The notes beneath the pieces were generated by a model. The model ran no database searches and was not told where the DNA came from. It saw nothing but the letters and a program-made list of their open reading frames with translations. A stretch of 64,000 nucleotides of DNA from Phytomonospora endophytica (GTDB taxonomy: Bacteria; Actinomycetota; Actinomycetes; Mycobacteriales; Micromonosporaceae), in assembly GCF_014202425.1 (NCBI RefSeq), contig NZ_JACHGT010000004.1:14307-78306 (forward strand). Reading direction: 5' to 3'. Below, piece by piece: positions 1 through 9,796 of this stretch (the first letter of the stretch is position 1; the number at the start of each line of letters is the position of its first letter). The translations under genes and the position numbers were made by a program.

Positions 1-120
1 CCCACCGAGCCCGACACGCACCCACCGAGCCCGACACGCACCCACCGAGCCCGACACGCACCCACCGAGCCCGACACGCACCCACCGAGCCCGACACGCA
101 CCCACCGAGCCCGACACCCA
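1..120. repeat. 20-bp tandem repeat, six copies, cut by the window edge
   Basis: Six head-to-tail copies of CCCACCGAGCCCGACACGCA run from base 1; the last copy differs by one base (ends CACCCA). The array begins at the window edge, so its true length is unknown. The unit is not a multiple of three, and no start codon or ribosome site is attached, so it is probably non-coding. It lies just beyond the rpsT terminator. Confidence 0.95.
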
Positions 121-127
121 CCCACGC

Positions 128-158
128 AAAACGGCCCCCACCCGAAGGTGGGAGCCGT
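128..158 (-). terminator. Rho-independent terminator of rpsT
   Basis: On the minus strand a 12-bp stem (ACGGCTCCCACC / GGTGGGGGCCGT, one mismatch) closes a TTCG tetraloop and is followed by TTTT. It sits 40 nt past the rpsT stop codon. Stem, stable loop and T tract together make a classical intrinsic terminator. Confidence 0.88.
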
Positions 159-170
159 TGAAGCGTGTGA

Positions 171-201
171 GCCCTCGCGGGCTACAGCCCTCGCGGGCTA
201 C
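171..201. repeat. 15-bp direct duplication spanning the rpsT stop codon
   Basis: GCCCTCGCGGGCTAC occurs at 171-185 and again at 187-201, separated by one base. The second copy contains the rpsT stop codon, so the repeat is probably a small duplication of the gene's 3' end. Confidence 0.8.
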
Positions 202-470
202 TTGGCGGCGGCCAGCTCGTTGTAGGCCTTCGTGATCGAAGACTTGCGGTTGGCGGCCTGGTTCTTGTGAATGACGCCCTTGCTGGCGGCCTTGTCCAGA
301 GCGCGCGTGGCGAACTGGGCCTGGGTGCCCGCGGTGGCGGCGTCGCCCGCGTCGACGGCCTCGCGGAACTTCCGGACGGCGGTCTTCAGCGACGACTTCA
401 CGGCCTTGTTACGCAGCCGAGCCTTCTCGTTCTGCCGGTTGCGCTTGATCTGGGACTTGATGTTCGCCAC
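198..470 (-). CDS. rpsT: 30S ribosomal protein S20
   Basis: Ninety-residue S20. It binds 16S rRNA early in small-subunit assembly. The N terminus [20 protein letters not shown] and the Lys/Arg/Ala-rich helical body are typical of the family, and the length is normal (about 86-90). The start is GTG at 470, with GAGG about 11 nt upstream; the open frame runs further upstream, but only this start fits the family. It is a single-gene unit with its own terminator. In many actinobacteria rpsT lies next to lepA, as here, with one gene between them. Confidence 0.97.
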   Translation of the reverse strand: MANIKSQIKRNRQNEKARLRNKAVKSSLKTAVRKFREAVDAGDAATAGTQAQFATRALDKAASKGVIHKNQAANRKSSITKAYNELAAAK

Positions 471-582
471 GTTTGAAGCCTCGGTCTCGATTCGTCCGCA
501 TGCATGGAGGTAAGTGCCTGCGGAGCTTTCCGTCGACACTGCTGCGCGCAGGGCATGGGAGCCCAACACACAAGGGGCAAGC

Positions 583-1548
583 TTACCAGCCGCGTCTAGT
601 GGCCAGCCAGGCCAGGGCCGCCTCTCCGCACCAGCTCTGGTGGCGGCGGAGATAGGACGACACTCCGGGGATGGGGTTTTGCTGCGCCCGGTCCAGATAA
701 TAGCCCGCCGCCGCGGCCAGTACCGCGTCGAGTTGCTCACCCGTGACGCCCACCGCGGTCGGGTGGGCGAAGAACAGGCTCTCGGCGTCGTGACCGTCAC
801 CGTGCGCGGTGATCAGCAGGAACACCGTGTCGAACCAGGGCGCGGCGATCGCCGGCCAGTTCCAGTCGCAGATCAGCACGCCCGACGGGCCCAGGATCAT
901 GTTGTCGGGACGCAGATCCCCGTGCGTGACGGCGTCGGCGGCCACCGCCGGGAAGATCCCCTGCTCCAGCGTCGCCAGCTCGTCGAGACGGTCCACGGGA
1001 ACCGCCCGGTGGATCGGCGCCTGGCCGGAGGCGGCGCGGGTGAAGTTGTGGAACTGATCCCCGGCGTCCTCGGCGAGGGTGCGGATACCGGCGGCGCGCA
1101 GCGCGTCGGGGACCGGCGTGAGGACCTCGGCGGCGCGCGCCCACGCGTCGAGCATCACATCCAGATCCGCCGGCGCCATCGGCAGCGTCGTGGGACGGGC
1201 CTCGACCGCCTCGAAGCCGAGCACCGCCCAGCCGGCGGTCTCCTCGGCGAACAGCATCGTCGGCGCGGGCAGATCCGCGGGCAGCGCCCGGTTGATCTCG
1301 GCCTCGCGACGGTACGAGCTCAGCACGTGCGGCTTGTCGGGCCCCGCGGCCTTCACGAACAGCGACCGGCCCTCCGCGGCGGTGACGACCGCCGCGAAAC
1401 CCCCGGTGAACCCGCCGCCGGCCGGCGGCGCCGAGACGATCGGGCCCGCCAGCTCACGCTCGATGAGGGCGCGCACCTCCGAAGGTAGGCTTTCAGCCTC
1501 GGGGCGTTCGGCGGTGCGGTCGTAGGGGACGGCGATGTCACTGCTCAT
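583..1548 (-). CDS. Aminoglycoside phosphotransferase-fold kinase, substrate unknown
   Basis: Protein of about 321 aa with the APH/choline-kinase fold. The catalytic loop HGDLRPDN (about residues 209-216) supplies the general-base Asp, and the DWN triplet about 12 residues later takes the place of the metal-binding DFG. A Lys in [10 protein letters not shown] fits the ATP-binding lysine. These kinases phosphorylate hydroxyl groups of small molecules, including antibiotics, homoserine or sugars, and the substrate cannot be read from the sequence. ATG at 1548 is preferred; a GTG six codons upstream (1566) is possible. It lies between rpsT and lepA, facing away from lepA. Confidence 0.85.
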   Translation of the reverse strand: MSSDIAVPYDRTAERPEAESLPSEVRALIERELAGPIVSAPPAGGGFTGGFAAVVTAAEGRSLFVKAAGPDKPHVLSSYRREAEINRALPADLPAPTMLFAEETAGWAVLGFEAVEARPTTLPMAPADLDVMLDAWARAAEVLTPVPDALRAAGIRTLAEDAGDQFHNFTRAASGQAPIHRAVPVDRLDELATLEQGIFPAVAADAVTHGDLRPDNMILGPSGVLICDWNWPAIAAPWFDTVFLLITAHGDGHDAESLFFAHPTAVGVTGEQLDAVLAAAAGYYLDRAQQNPIPGVSSYLRRHQSWCGEAALAWLATRRGW

Positions 1549-1657
1549 GGCGACCGATCGTGTCACCCGTCGCCACTCGATGCCACCGCATAAGCGGTGA
1601 TCAAGCCCATGGGATCATTGACACCGCAGCAGCCCCCACCTAACACCACGCGAATGG

Positions 1658-3517
1658 ATGATGGAAGTGACGTACGCGCCCGGCGGCACCGATCCGCAGC
1701 GGATCCGGAACTTCTGCATCATCGCGCACATCGACCACGGCAAGTCCACCCTCGCCGACCGCATGCTCCAGATCACCGAGGTCGTCGACCAGCGCCAGAT
1801 GCGCGCCCAGTACCTCGACCGCATGGACATCGAGCGTGAGCGCGGCATCACCATCAAGAGCCAGGCCGTGCGCATGCCGTGGACGGCCCGCTCCGGTGAG
1901 CGCGACGGCGACGAGTTCGTGCTCAACATGATCGACACGCCCGGCCACGTCGACTTCACCTACGAGGTCTCACGTTCGCTGGCCGCCTGCGAGGGCGCCG
2001 TGCTGCTCGTCGACGCCGCCCAGGGCATCGAGGCCCAGACCCTCGCGAACCTGTACCTGGCGCTGGAGAACGACCTCACGATCATCCCGGTGCTCAACAA
2101 GATCGACCTCCCGGCCGCGCAACCGGAGAAGTACGCCGAGGAGCTCGCGCACCTCATCGGCTGCGAGCCGGAGGACTGCCTGCGCGTGTCGGGCAAGACC
2201 GGCGCGGGCGTCGCCGAGCTGCTCGACCAGATCGTGCACCAGTTCCCGCCGCCCGTCGGCGAGCCCGAGGCGCCCGCCCGGGCCATGATCTTCGACTCGG
2301 TCTACGACACCTACCGGGGCGTCGTCACCTACGTCCGCGTCATCGACGGGCTGCTCGAAGCGCGCGACCGCATCAAGATGATGTCGACCGGCGCCGTCCA
2401 CGAGCTTCTGGAGATCGGCGTCATCTCGCCCGAGCCCATCAAGTCGAAGGCCCTCGGCGTCGGCGAGGTCGGCTACCTCATCACCGGTGTGAAGGACGTG
2501 CGCCAGTCGAAGGTCGGCGACACCGTCACGCTGAACAACCGGCCCGCGCGGGAGGCGCTCGGCGGCTACGCCGACCCCAAGCCGATGGTCTACTCGGGCC
2601 TCTACCCGATCGACGGCTCCGACTACCCCGACCTGCGCGAGGCGCTCGACAAGCTCAAGCTCAACGACGCCGCCCTCGTCTACGAACCGGAGACCTCCGC
2701 GGCCCTCGGTTTCGGGTTCCGCTGCGGCTTCCTCGGCCTGCTGCACCTGGAGATCATCCGCGAGCGGCTGGAGCGCGAGTTCGGGCTCGACCTGATCTCG
2801 ACGGCACCCAACGTCGTCTACACCGTCGACATGGAGGACGGTACCGAGGTCGAGGTGACCAACCCCAGCGAGTTCCCCGAGGGGAAGAGCGCCGCCGTCC
2901 ACGAGCCGGTCGTGCGCGCCACGGTCCTCACGCCCAACGAGTTCGTCGGTGCCGTGATGGAGCTGTGCCAGTCGCGGCGGGGATCGCTCATGGGCATGGA
3001 GTACCTCTCGCAGGAGCGCGTCGAGCTGCGTTACACGCTGCCGCTCGCCGAGATCATCTACGACTTCTTCGACCAGCTGAAGTCCAAGACACGCGGTTAC
3101 GCGTCCCTGGACTACGAGGCCACCGGCTCGCAGGTCGCCGACCTCGTCAAGGTCGACATCCTGCTGCACGGCGAGCCCGTCGACGCCTTCTCGGCGATCG
3201 TGCACAAGGACAGCGCCTACGCCTACGGCGTGCGCCTGGCCGAGAAGCTGCGCAAGCTCATCCCCCGGCAGCAGTTCGAGGTGCCGATCCAGGCCGCGAT
3301 CGGCTCGCGCGTCATCGCCCGCGAGACGATCCGCGCGATCCGCAAGGACGTTCTCGCCAAGTGCTACGGCGGCGACATCACGCGTAAGCGCAAGCTCCTC
3401 GAAAAGCAGAAGGAAGGCAAGAAGCGCATGAAGATGGTCGGCCGCGTCGAGGTGCCGCAGGAGGCGTTCGTGGCGGCGCTGTCGACCGACGACTCGGCCG
3501 AGTCGAAGAAGAAGTAG
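1658..3517 (+). CDS. lepA: Elongation factor 4, ribosome-associated GTPase LepA
   Basis: LepA/EF4 of 619 aa, normal for actinobacteria. It binds the ribosome and has been linked to back-translocation and 30S biogenesis. GTPase motifs are clear near the N terminus: AHIDHGKST (G1), DTPGHVDF (G3) and NKID (G4). The family-specific C-terminal part is present, with [19 protein letters not shown] followed by a basic tail. Two ATG codons lie in tandem at 1658 and 1661; no strong ribosome site precedes either. The gene is monocistronic here. Confidence 0.97.
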   Translation: MMEVTYAPGGTDPQRIRNFCIIAHIDHGKSTLADRMLQITEVVDQRQMRAQYLDRMDIERERGITIKSQAVRMPWTARSGERDGDEFVLNMIDTPGHVDFTYEVSRSLAACEGAVLLVDAAQGIEAQTLANLYLALENDLTIIPVLNKIDLPAAQPEKYAEELAHLIGCEPEDCLRVSGKTGAGVAELLDQIVHQFPPPVGEPEAPARAMIFDSVYDTYRGVVTYVRVIDGLLEARDRIKMMSTGAVHELLEIGVISPEPIKSKALGVGEVGYLITGVKDVRQSKVGDTVTLNNRPAREALGGYADPKPMVYSGLYPIDGSDYPDLREALDKLKLNDAALVYEPETSAALGFGFRCGFLGLLHLEIIRERLEREFGLDLISTAPNVVYTVDMEDGTEVEVTNPSEFPEGKSAAVHEPVVRATVLTPNEFVGAVMELCQSRRGSLMGMEYLSQERVELRYTLPLAEIIYDFFDQLKSKTRGYASLDYEATGSQVADLVKVDILLHGEPVDAFSAIVHKDSAYAYGVRLAEKLRKLIPRQQFEVPIQAAIGSRVIARETIRAIRKDVLAKCYGGDITRKRKLLEKQKEGKKRMKMVGRVEVPQEAFVAALSTDDSAESKKK

Positions 3518-3525
3518 GGAACGCG

Positions 3526-3547
3526 CCGGCGGGCCGCGGCCCGCCGG
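3526..3547. terminator. Perfect 22-bp GC palindrome just after lepA
   Basis: Arms CCGGCGGGCCG / CGGCCCGCCGG form a perfect palindrome starting 8 bases after the lepA stop codon. It lacks a T tract. Such T-less GC hairpins often end transcription units in high-GC actinobacteria, but this is inferred from position and structure only. Confidence 0.5.
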
Positions 3548-3697
3548 TCCGGCCGAAGGCGCTCCGGGCAGCGCCCGCCGACGCCACCCACACCGGGGTG
3601 CTCGACGAGGATCGCGAGCTCCGGCTCGCGGTCGCCGCGGCCGGAGTCCCCGAAGGCGGTGTTCCGGACACGCCGGCCGTCCCGGAGGCGGTCCGCG

Positions 3698-3838
3698 TCA
3701 GTTCGGGCCGTGTGCCCGGGGCCGGTCCGCCGGTGCCCACCGGGCGGCGATCAGCGGGCCGTCGAAGAACGCCGAGGCGGCGACACAGCCGAAGCGCGGC
3801 AGGCGGTCGGCGGGCGTTCGCGGAGTCCCGGCCGGCAC
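3698..3838 (-). CDS. Possible 46-aa small ORF in the lepA-MBL gap
   Basis: The 528-bp gap between lepA and the metallo-hydrolase has no long gene. On the minus strand a GTG at 3838 is preceded by GGGAGG with 7-nt spacing and opens 46 codons (start VPAGTPRTPADRLPRFGCV, internal SAFFDGPLIAARW). It resembles no family I recognise. The good ribosome site is the main support. It may also be a remnant or chance, since open frames are common at this GC. Confidence 0.25.
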   Translation of the reverse strand: MPAGTPRTPADRLPRFGCVAASAFFDGPLIAARWAPADRPRAHGPN

Positions 3839-4045
3839 AGTGCGTCCTCCCGGGCGTCGAACTCGGCCGCACCGCCACGGCCGTCGGCGGTGGCCCGGGA
3901 ACGAGGCTCATCGTGATCCCCGGCGGCTCGCCGCCGAGGCGCCGCACGAGGGCCCGGGCGCCAGGCCGTGCGGTGCTCGCCGCGAGATCAGGACCGGAAC
4001 CGCTTGCCGGCAACCGCCCGTCGGACGCGCCGTCGCACCTCCCGC

Positions 4046-4861
4046 TCACCGCGCCCCCGCGCTCCCCGCGTTCACGAACGGCTCGCCCAGGTGCGGCGTC
4101 GCGACGATCCCGCCGCGCTCGCCGAGTTCGCGCAGCAGTCGCGTCCGCGAGTCGCGGGCGATCGCGGTGTCGGCCTCGTGGGCGTAGGCGAGTTCGGGGT
4201 ACAGCAGCTGGACCGGGTGCACGAGCAGGTCGCCGGTGACGGCGACGAGGTCGTCGCCGTCGCGGACCAGCACCGACTGGTGCCCGGGTGTGTGTCCGGG
4301 TGTCGCCAGGACGCGCACGGCACCGGCGAGGCGCTTCTCGCCGTCGACGGGGGCGAGCTGGCCACGCTCGCGCAGCGGCGTGAGGAGACTGTCGGCGAGT
4401 CCCGGGTTGAGGTCGTCGACGGCGCTGATCTCGGCGCGCTGGAGCACGTACCTCGCCTCGGGGAAGTAGGGCTTCTGGTCGACCACGGCCCAGCCGACGT
4501 GGTCGGTGTGCAGGTGTGTGATCACGACGGTGTCCACGTCGGACGGGTCGATGCCGGCCGCGGCGAGTTCGGCGGGCAGCGCGCCGGGCACCGGCGCCCA
4601 GGACGCCGCCGGGGAGTCGGCGGGCCCGATCCCGGCGTCGATGAGGATCACGCGCCCGTCTTCGAGGCGCAGCGCGAAGCAGCGGAACTTCAGCCACCAG
4701 CCGCCTTCGGCGGTGCGGGAGGCCGGGTCGAAGGCGTCGGCGGCGGCCCACTGCGCCTCGGTCGCGTCGGGGAAGGCGTTGCCCCGGGGTTCGAAGAAGG
4801 GCCCGGCGCCGTCTTCGAGGGCGATGATCTCGGTGGCTCCGACGCGCTTGATCACTGGCAT
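4046..4861 (-). CDS. Metallo-beta-lactamase-fold hydrolase
   Basis: About 271 aa. The zinc-binding signature THLHTDH is at about residues 115-121, followed by TPGHTPGH and VTGD, the further His and bridging Asp positions of the MBL fold. The insertions around LNPGLADSLLTPL resemble lactonase/AttM-type members, but the substrate is open. ATG at 4861 is chosen because the upstream frame is Arg-rich and unlike coding sequence. It starts 71 bases from a divergent MOSC gene, so the two may share a promoter region. Confidence 0.88.
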   Translation of the reverse strand: MPVIKRVGATEIIALEDGAGPFFEPRGNAFPDATEAQWAAADAFDPASRTAEGGWWLKFRCFALRLEDGRVILIDAGIGPADSPAASWAPVPGALPAELAAAGIDPSDVDTVVITHLHTDHVGWAVVDQKPYFPEARYVLQRAEISAVDDLNPGLADSLLTPLRERGQLAPVDGEKRLAGAVRVLATPGHTPGHQSVLVRDGDDLVAVTGDLLVHPVQLLYPELAYAHEADTAIARDSRTRLLRELGERGGIVATPHLGEPFVNAGSAGAR

Positions 4862-4932
4862 GGCGACGATTGTCGCAGCCGGGGCCGGATATCTCCGTGG
4901 CCGCCGCGGCGGGCGTCTCGTAGCGTGTCGGT

Positions 4933-5559
4933 ATGAAGCTCGCAACGGTGAATCTCGGTGTCCTCCGCAGCGGCGGCTGGGCGGGAAGCCTCGGCCGGAC
5001 CGGCATCGACAAGCGTCCCGCCGAGGGCCGTGTGCGCATCGGGCGGCTCGGCGTCGAAGGCGACGTCATCGTCGACCTGAAGAACCACGGCGGCCTCGAC
5101 CAGGCCGTCTACGCCTACGCCGCCGAGGACGCGGCGTGGTGGAGCGCCGAGCTCGACCGCCCGGTCGGTCCCGGCGCCTTCGGGGAGAACCTCACCACCA
5201 CCGGCCTCGACGTGACCGGCGCGCTCATCGGGGAGCGCTGGGCGATCGGCGACGCGGTCGTCGAGGTCAGTTCGGTGCGGATCCCGTGCCGGACCTTCTC
5301 GGGTTTCTGGGACGTGCCCGACCTCATCAAGCGCTTCACCGAGCGGGCCGTGCCAGGCGCCTACCTGCGCGTCGTCGAGGAGGGCGAGGTCGGCGCGGGC
5401 GATGCGATCACCGTCGTGTCGCGGCCGGAGGAGCACGACCTGACCGTCGGTGAGATGTTCCGCGCGCTGACCACCGAGCCGGAGCTGCTCCCGAAGGTGC
5501 TCACGGCCCCGGCGATCCCCGAGTCGACGCGGGAGAAGGTCGGCCGCCGGGTCGGCTGA
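4933..5559 (+). CDS. MOSC domain protein (YiiM-like)
   Basis: MOSC (molybdenum cofactor sulfurase C-terminal) domain protein, 208 aa. The core NHGGLDQAVYAYA, FGENLTTTG and the invariant-cysteine motif RIPCRTF are all visible. Family members bind the molybdenum cofactor or transfer sulfur; YiiM-type proteins act in reduction of N-hydroxylated purines. TAGCGT lies exactly 6 nt upstream of the ATG with no ribosome site between, suggesting a leaderless transcript. The gene ends 2 bases before the convergent Lrp gene. Confidence 0.9.
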   Translation: MKLATVNLGVLRSGGWAGSLGRTGIDKRPAEGRVRIGRLGVEGDVIVDLKNHGGLDQAVYAYAAEDAAWWSAELDRPVGPGAFGENLTTTGLDVTGALIGERWAIGDAVVEVSSVRIPCRTFSGFWDVPDLIKRFTERAVPGAYLRVVEEGEVGAGDAITVVSRPEEHDLTVGEMFRALTTEPELLPKVLTAPAIPESTREKVGRRVG

Positions 5560-5561
5560 GT

Positions 5562-6038
5562 TCAGGCCCCGGGCGGCAGGAGCGGTGGCCCCTCCCACTG
5601 CTCGAAGATCAGGTTGGTGTGCACCAGCGACACCTCGGGCCGCGAGGTGAACTCGTCGAGCACGAGCCGCTGGAGGTCGGCGACGCCGGGCACGGCGACG
5701 TGCACGAGGAAGTCGTCGGGACCGGCGAGGTGGAACAGGGTCCGCACCTCCGGCAGCGCGCGGGCGTGGGCGACGAACTCCGCGACGAGCGGACGCCGGT
5801 GCGGCGTGACGCGCACCGCCAGGAACGCCTGCAGCGGACGGCCGAGCGAGCCCGGGTCGAGCCGGACGCCGTAGCCGGTGATGACGCCGGCGTCGCGCAG
5901 CCGGCGGATCCGGTCCAGGCAGGTCGAGGGCGCGATGTGCACGGCGGCGGCGAGTTCGCGGTTGGTGATCCGCGCGTTGTTCTGCAGGTGACGGAGAATG
6001 CGCAGATCCACCGTGTCAAGACTCACCGTTTCGGGCAT
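5562..6038 (-). CDS. Lrp/AsnC-family transcriptional regulator
   Basis: 158 aa, the standard Lrp size. An N-terminal winged HTH (about residues 7-60, LDTVDLRILRHLQNNARIT then HIAPSTCLDRIRRL) is followed by the RAM ligand-binding domain (FLAVRVTPH, then LAGPDDFLVHV). Such regulators sense amino acids. It is divergent from a trans-sulfuration enzyme with only 60 bases between the starts, so that gene is the likely target. TATCGT lies 7 nt upstream of the ATG, fitting leaderless expression. Confidence 0.93.
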   Translation of the reverse strand: MPETVSLDTVDLRILRHLQNNARITNRELAAAVHIAPSTCLDRIRRLRDAGVITGYGVRLDPGSLGRPLQAFLAVRVTPHRRPLVAEFVAHARALPEVRTLFHLAGPDDFLVHVAVPGVADLQRLVLDEFTSRPEVSLVHTNLIFEQWEGPPLLPPGA

Positions 6039-6098
6039 GCGCCGAACGATATCCGGCGCGCGCCCCGGTGGGGCGTACACCGCCCGACACTGTCGCCC

Positions 6099-7259
6099 AT
6101 GAACCTCACCCCGGCACACTCCTTCGCCACGCGTGCCGTGCACGCCGGCCGCGACGATCTCGGCGACCTCGGCGTGCACGCCGTCCCCATCGACCTGTCC
6201 ACGACCTACCCCGCCGTCGACTGCGCCGGCGAGGCCGCGCGCATCGAGGAGTTCGCCTCGGGTGCGCAGCCCTCCGGGTCGCCGATCTACGCGCGCCTGC
6301 ACAACCCGACCGTCGCGCGTTTCGAGTCGGCCCTCGCCGAGCTGGAGGGCGCCGAGGCGGCCGTGGCGTTCGCGTCGGGCATGGCCGCGATGAGCGCGTG
6401 CCTGCTGGCGACCGCCGCCGCCGGCAAACGGCACGTCGTCGCGGTCCGCCCGCTCTACGGTGGCAGCGACCACCTGCTCGGTTCCGGCCTGCTCGGCACG
6501 GAGGTCACCTGGGCCGAACCGAAGGGCGTCGCCGCCGAGATCCGGCCTGACACCGGCCTCGTCGTCGTCGAGTCCCCGGCCAACCCGACGCTCACCGAAC
6601 TCGACCTGGCCGCGCTGGCCGCCGACTGCGGCGAGGTGCCGCTGCTGGTCGACAACACCTTCGCCACGCCGGTCCTGCAACGGCCCCTCGAACGGGGCGC
6701 CTCGGTGGTCCTGCACAGCGCGACGAAGTTCCTCGGCGGGCACGGCGACGTGCTCGGCGGCGTCGTCGCGTGCGGCGAGGACTTCGCGCGCGGCCTGCGC
6801 CAGGTCCGCGTCGCCACCGGCGGCGTCCTCCACCCCCTCGCCGGCTACCTGCTCCTGCGCGGGCTGGCGACGCTGCCCGTCCGTGTCCGTGCCGCCCAGG
6901 CGAGCGCGCACGAGCTGGCTCTGCGGCTCAGCGCCCACCCGAAGGTCGCCGCCGTGCACTACCCGGGCCTGGCCGTCGACCGGCCCGGCCAGATGGACGG
7001 CGGTGGCGCGCTCGTCGCCTTCGAGGTCGACGGGGACGCGCACAAGGTCGTGGCCGCCGTCGAGCTGATCACACCCGCGGTGAGCCTCGGCAGCGTCGAC
7101 ACGCTCATCCAGCACCCGGCGTCCCTGACCCACCGGGTCGTCCAGGCGTCCGACCGGGAGGCCGGCGGCATCGGCGAGAACCTGCTGCGGGTGTCGGTCG
7201 GGCTCGAAGACGTCGACGACCTGTGGGCCGACCTGTCCCGCGCGCTCGACACCGCGTAG
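6099..7259 (+). CDS. Trans-sulfuration PLP enzyme (methionine gamma-lyase / cystathionine gamma-synthase type)
   Basis: 386 aa, the usual length for the Cys/Met metabolism PLP family. It handles C-S bonds of methionine, homocysteine or cystathionine. Visible motifs: THAVHAGRD-type N terminus (ATRAVHAGRD), SGSPIYARLHNPTV, the PLP-contacting SGMAAMSA, VDNTFATP, and the Schiff-base lysine in SATKFLGGHGD. Sequence alone does not separate lyase from synthase; the divergent Lrp regulator suggests amino-acid-responsive control and favours a catabolic methionine gamma-lyase. Start ATG 6099. Confidence 0.9.
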   Translation: MNLTPAHSFATRAVHAGRDDLGDLGVHAVPIDLSTTYPAVDCAGEAARIEEFASGAQPSGSPIYARLHNPTVARFESALAELEGAEAAVAFASGMAAMSACLLATAAAGKRHVVAVRPLYGGSDHLLGSGLLGTEVTWAEPKGVAAEIRPDTGLVVVESPANPTLTELDLAALAADCGEVPLLVDNTFATPVLQRPLERGASVVLHSATKFLGGHGDVLGGVVACGEDFARGLRQVRVATGGVLHPLAGYLLLRGLATLPVRVRAAQASAHELALRLSAHPKVAAVHYPGLAVDRPGQMDGGGALVAFEVDGDAHKVVAAVELITPAVSLGSVDTLIQHPASLTHRVVQASDREAGGIGENLLRVSVGLEDVDDLWADLSRALDTA

Positions 7260-7311
7260 GGCGCCTTTCACGAACGCGGGCACGCGCACCGGATCGCACT
7301 ATCATGTGCGC

Positions 7312-9738
7312 GTGCCCGAGGGAGCGTTCGACACCACCGGCGGACTCCGCCGCCTGCGGCTGCGGGCGGCGATGACCCAGGAGGAACTCGCCGCCAAGGC
7401 CGGCATCGGAACCCGCACCGTCCGCGACGTCGAGTCGGGGAAGGTGCGGCCGCAGCCCCGGACCGTCCGGCTGCTCGCCGCGGCCCTCGGCCTCGGCGAG
7501 ACCGACGGCCCGCTGCTCGGCACGCCGGAACGGGTGGCCGTCGTGCCCAGAGAACTGCCGCGCGCGCTCGGCGCCTTCGCGGGCCGCGAAGCCGACGTCG
7601 CGGCCTTACTCGACGCGGTCGACGACGGCGCCACCGCCGTCGCGGTGCACGGCATGGCAGGTGTCGGGAAGACCTCCCTGGCGGTGTGGACCGCCCACGC
7701 CCTGGCCGGGCGTTATCCCGACGGGCAGCTCTTCGTCGACCTGCACGGCTTCACCAACTCCCTCGCGCCCCGCCCGGGCGCGCGGACCGTCCTGACCCGG
7801 GTCCTGCGCGCCCTCGGCGTGCCCGACGGCGACATCCCCGCCGACCTCGACGAACTCACCGCCCGCTACCGCAGCGTCATCGCCGAACGCCGGGTCCTGC
7901 TCGTCTTCGACAACGCCCTGGGCGCCGAACAGGTCGAGGCCCTGCTGCCCGGGACGCCCGACAGCCTCGTGCTCGCCACGAGCCGCCGCGACATGTCCCT
8001 GCTCACCGGGGCGTACTCGGTGAACCTCGAACCGCCCGACGAGGCCTCGGCGGCCGCGATGCTGACCGCCGCCGTCCCCGGGCGGATCGGCGACGCCGAG
8101 GCGGCGCTGCTCGCCGAGCGCTGCGGGCGGCTCCCGCTGGCGATGGGACTGGCCGCGGCCCGCCTGCGCAGCCGTCCCGGCTGGCGCGTCGAGGACCTGC
8201 TCGCCCGCTTCGCCGACCAGGGCCGCCTCCTCGACGAACTCGACATGGGACACCGTGGCGTCACCGCCGGGCTGCGCGCCTCCTACCTCGAACTCGACAC
8301 CGCCCACCGGCGCCTGTTCCGCAGGCTCGGGCTCGTCCCCGGCGACGACCTGGACGCCCACGCCGCCGGGGCGCTGTGCGAGGAGGGACCCGAACGCGCG
8401 ACGGCGATGATGGAGTCCCTCGTCGACGCCCATCTGGCCGAGACCCGCGCGCCCGGCCGGTACCGGATGCACGACCTCGTCCGGCTGTTCGCGACCCGGC
8501 TCATGGCGCTCGAAGAGACCGGCGGTGACGGGGCCCTCCTGCGGCTCCTCGACGTGTACCTGCACTTCGCCTACCGGGCCGTCGCCCGGGTTACCCCGAG
8601 TTCGGCGCTGTTCGCCGACGGCGCCGCCGCCTTCGACGCCGGACTGCCCGGCTTCACCGAGCAGGACGACGCGGTGTCGTGGTTCCACACCGAACGCCGC
8701 AACCTCCAGGGCGCGGTGGCCGCGGCCTTCCGCGCCGGGCACTTCGACCGGGCCTGGCACCTGGCCACGGCCTTCAACGGCTTCTTCATCTACGACCGTG
8801 ACCGGGCCGCCCACGCCGCCCTCAACGATGTCGCCCTCGACAGTGCCCGCCGCATCGGCGACGGCCTGAAAGAGGCCTACGCACTCGGCGACGCGGGCCG
8901 GCAACTCGGCGCCGAGGGCAGGCACCGGGAGGCGATCGTCCAGCTCCAGCGGTCCGTCGCGCTCAAACGCGAGCACGGCGAGACGGGAGCCGCGGCACTG
9001 ACCTTGACCAACGTCGCCGTCCTGCACCGGCGTTCCGGGCGCTTCGCCGACGCCGTCGAGACCTACGCGGCCGCCCTCGCGCTGGCCGCCGACGCCCCCG
9101 ACGCCGTCGTGGTGCTCATCAGCGTCAACATGGTCGTCCCCCTGCTCCGCCTTGGGCGCTTCGCCGACGCCGGCCACCGCCTCGCCGAAGCCGAACGGCG
9201 CCTCGAAGCCGACGACGAGCACACCCGCACCCGCATCGAGGGCTTCCGCGGCAACCTGGCCCGCGAACTCGGCGACCCGGCGACCGCCCTGGCCCTGCAC
9301 ACCGCCTGCCTGGACGACTGCCGCCGCGAACGCATCGACGCCGGAGTGATCATGACGCTCATCGAACTCGCCGAGGATCTGCGCCGCCTCGGCCGCGACA
9401 CCGAGGCCGTCGACGGCCTCACCATGGCCGTCGCGTGCGTGCTGGAGACCGGCGACCCGTCGATGGAGCGCGCCGCCCGCAACAGCCTCGGCACCGCCCT
9501 CACCGCCGCCGGCCGCCCCGGTGAGGCGGTCGGGCACCACGAGCGGGCCGCCGCGCTGGCCGAGTCGCAGGAGGACGCCTATGAGCTCGCGCGGGCCGAG
9601 CACGGCCTCGGCGAGGCCCACTGCCTGCTCGGCGACGTCGCGACGGGACGCGTCCACCTGCTTCGCGCCGCCGCCGGGTACACCACCTGCGGGGTGCCCG
9701 AGGCGGAGACCGTCGCCGAACGCCTCGCCGCGCTGTGA
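7312..9738 (+). CDS. XRE-HTH / NB-ARC ATPase / TPR signalling protein
   Basis: About 808 aa, three-part STAND architecture. An XRE helix-turn-helix lies at about residues 8-60 (MTQEELAAKAGIGTRTVRD). The NB-ARC ATPase has Walker A GMAGVGKT (about 114-121), Walker B VLLVFDNA (about 195-202) and a winged-helix end with MHDLV. The C-terminal third is Ala-rich helical repeats of TPR type. Such proteins are multi-domain transcription regulators or NLR-like sensors in actinobacteria; ligand unknown. GTG 7312 is preferred over GTG 7306 because TATCAT lies exactly 6 nt upstream of it. Confidence 0.88.
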   Translation: MPEGAFDTTGGLRRLRLRAAMTQEELAAKAGIGTRTVRDVESGKVRPQPRTVRLLAAALGLGETDGPLLGTPERVAVVPRELPRALGAFAGREADVAALLDAVDDGATAVAVHGMAGVGKTSLAVWTAHALAGRYPDGQLFVDLHGFTNSLAPRPGARTVLTRVLRALGVPDGDIPADLDELTARYRSVIAERRVLLVFDNALGAEQVEALLPGTPDSLVLATSRRDMSLLTGAYSVNLEPPDEASAAAMLTAAVPGRIGDAEAALLAERCGRLPLAMGLAAARLRSRPGWRVEDLLARFADQGRLLDELDMGHRGVTAGLRASYLELDTAHRRLFRRLGLVPGDDLDAHAAGALCEEGPERATAMMESLVDAHLAETRAPGRYRMHDLVRLFATRLMALEETGGDGALLRLLDVYLHFAYRAVARVTPSSALFADGAAAFDAGLPGFTEQDDAVSWFHTERRNLQGAVAAAFRAGHFDRAWHLATAFNGFFIYDRDRAAHAALNDVALDSARRIGDGLKEAYALGDAGRQLGAEGRHREAIVQLQRSVALKREHGETGAAALTLTNVAVLHRRSGRFADAVETYAAALALAADAPDAVVVLISVNMVVPLLRLGRFADAGHRLAEAERRLEADDEHTRTRIEGFRGNLARELGDPATALALHTACLDDCRRERIDAGVIMTLIELAEDLRRLGRDTEAVDGLTMAVACVLETGDPSMERAARNSLGTALTAAGRPGEAVGHHERAAALAESQEDAYELARAEHGLGEAHCLLGDVATGRVHLLRAAAGYTTCGVPEAETVAERLAAL

Positions 9739-9796
9739 CGGCGGGACGCCCCGGCACGGACGGGCGCCGGGACGGGTCTGACCAAGGGCGCGGGGA

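Noticed and set aside
1-120. CRISPR array
   Set aside because: The units are directly adjacent with no spacers and are only 20 bp; this is a simple tandem repeat.
514-1488. Long plus-strand open frame opposite the APH-fold kinase
   Set aside because: It is the antisense shadow of a gene with clear kinase motifs; its product is Arg/Gly/His-rich with no family features.
1970-3205. 411-codon minus-strand frame inside lepA
   Set aside because: Antisense of strongly conserved LepA codons; composition (Val/Asp/Leu/Gly repeats) is the usual shadow pattern at high GC.
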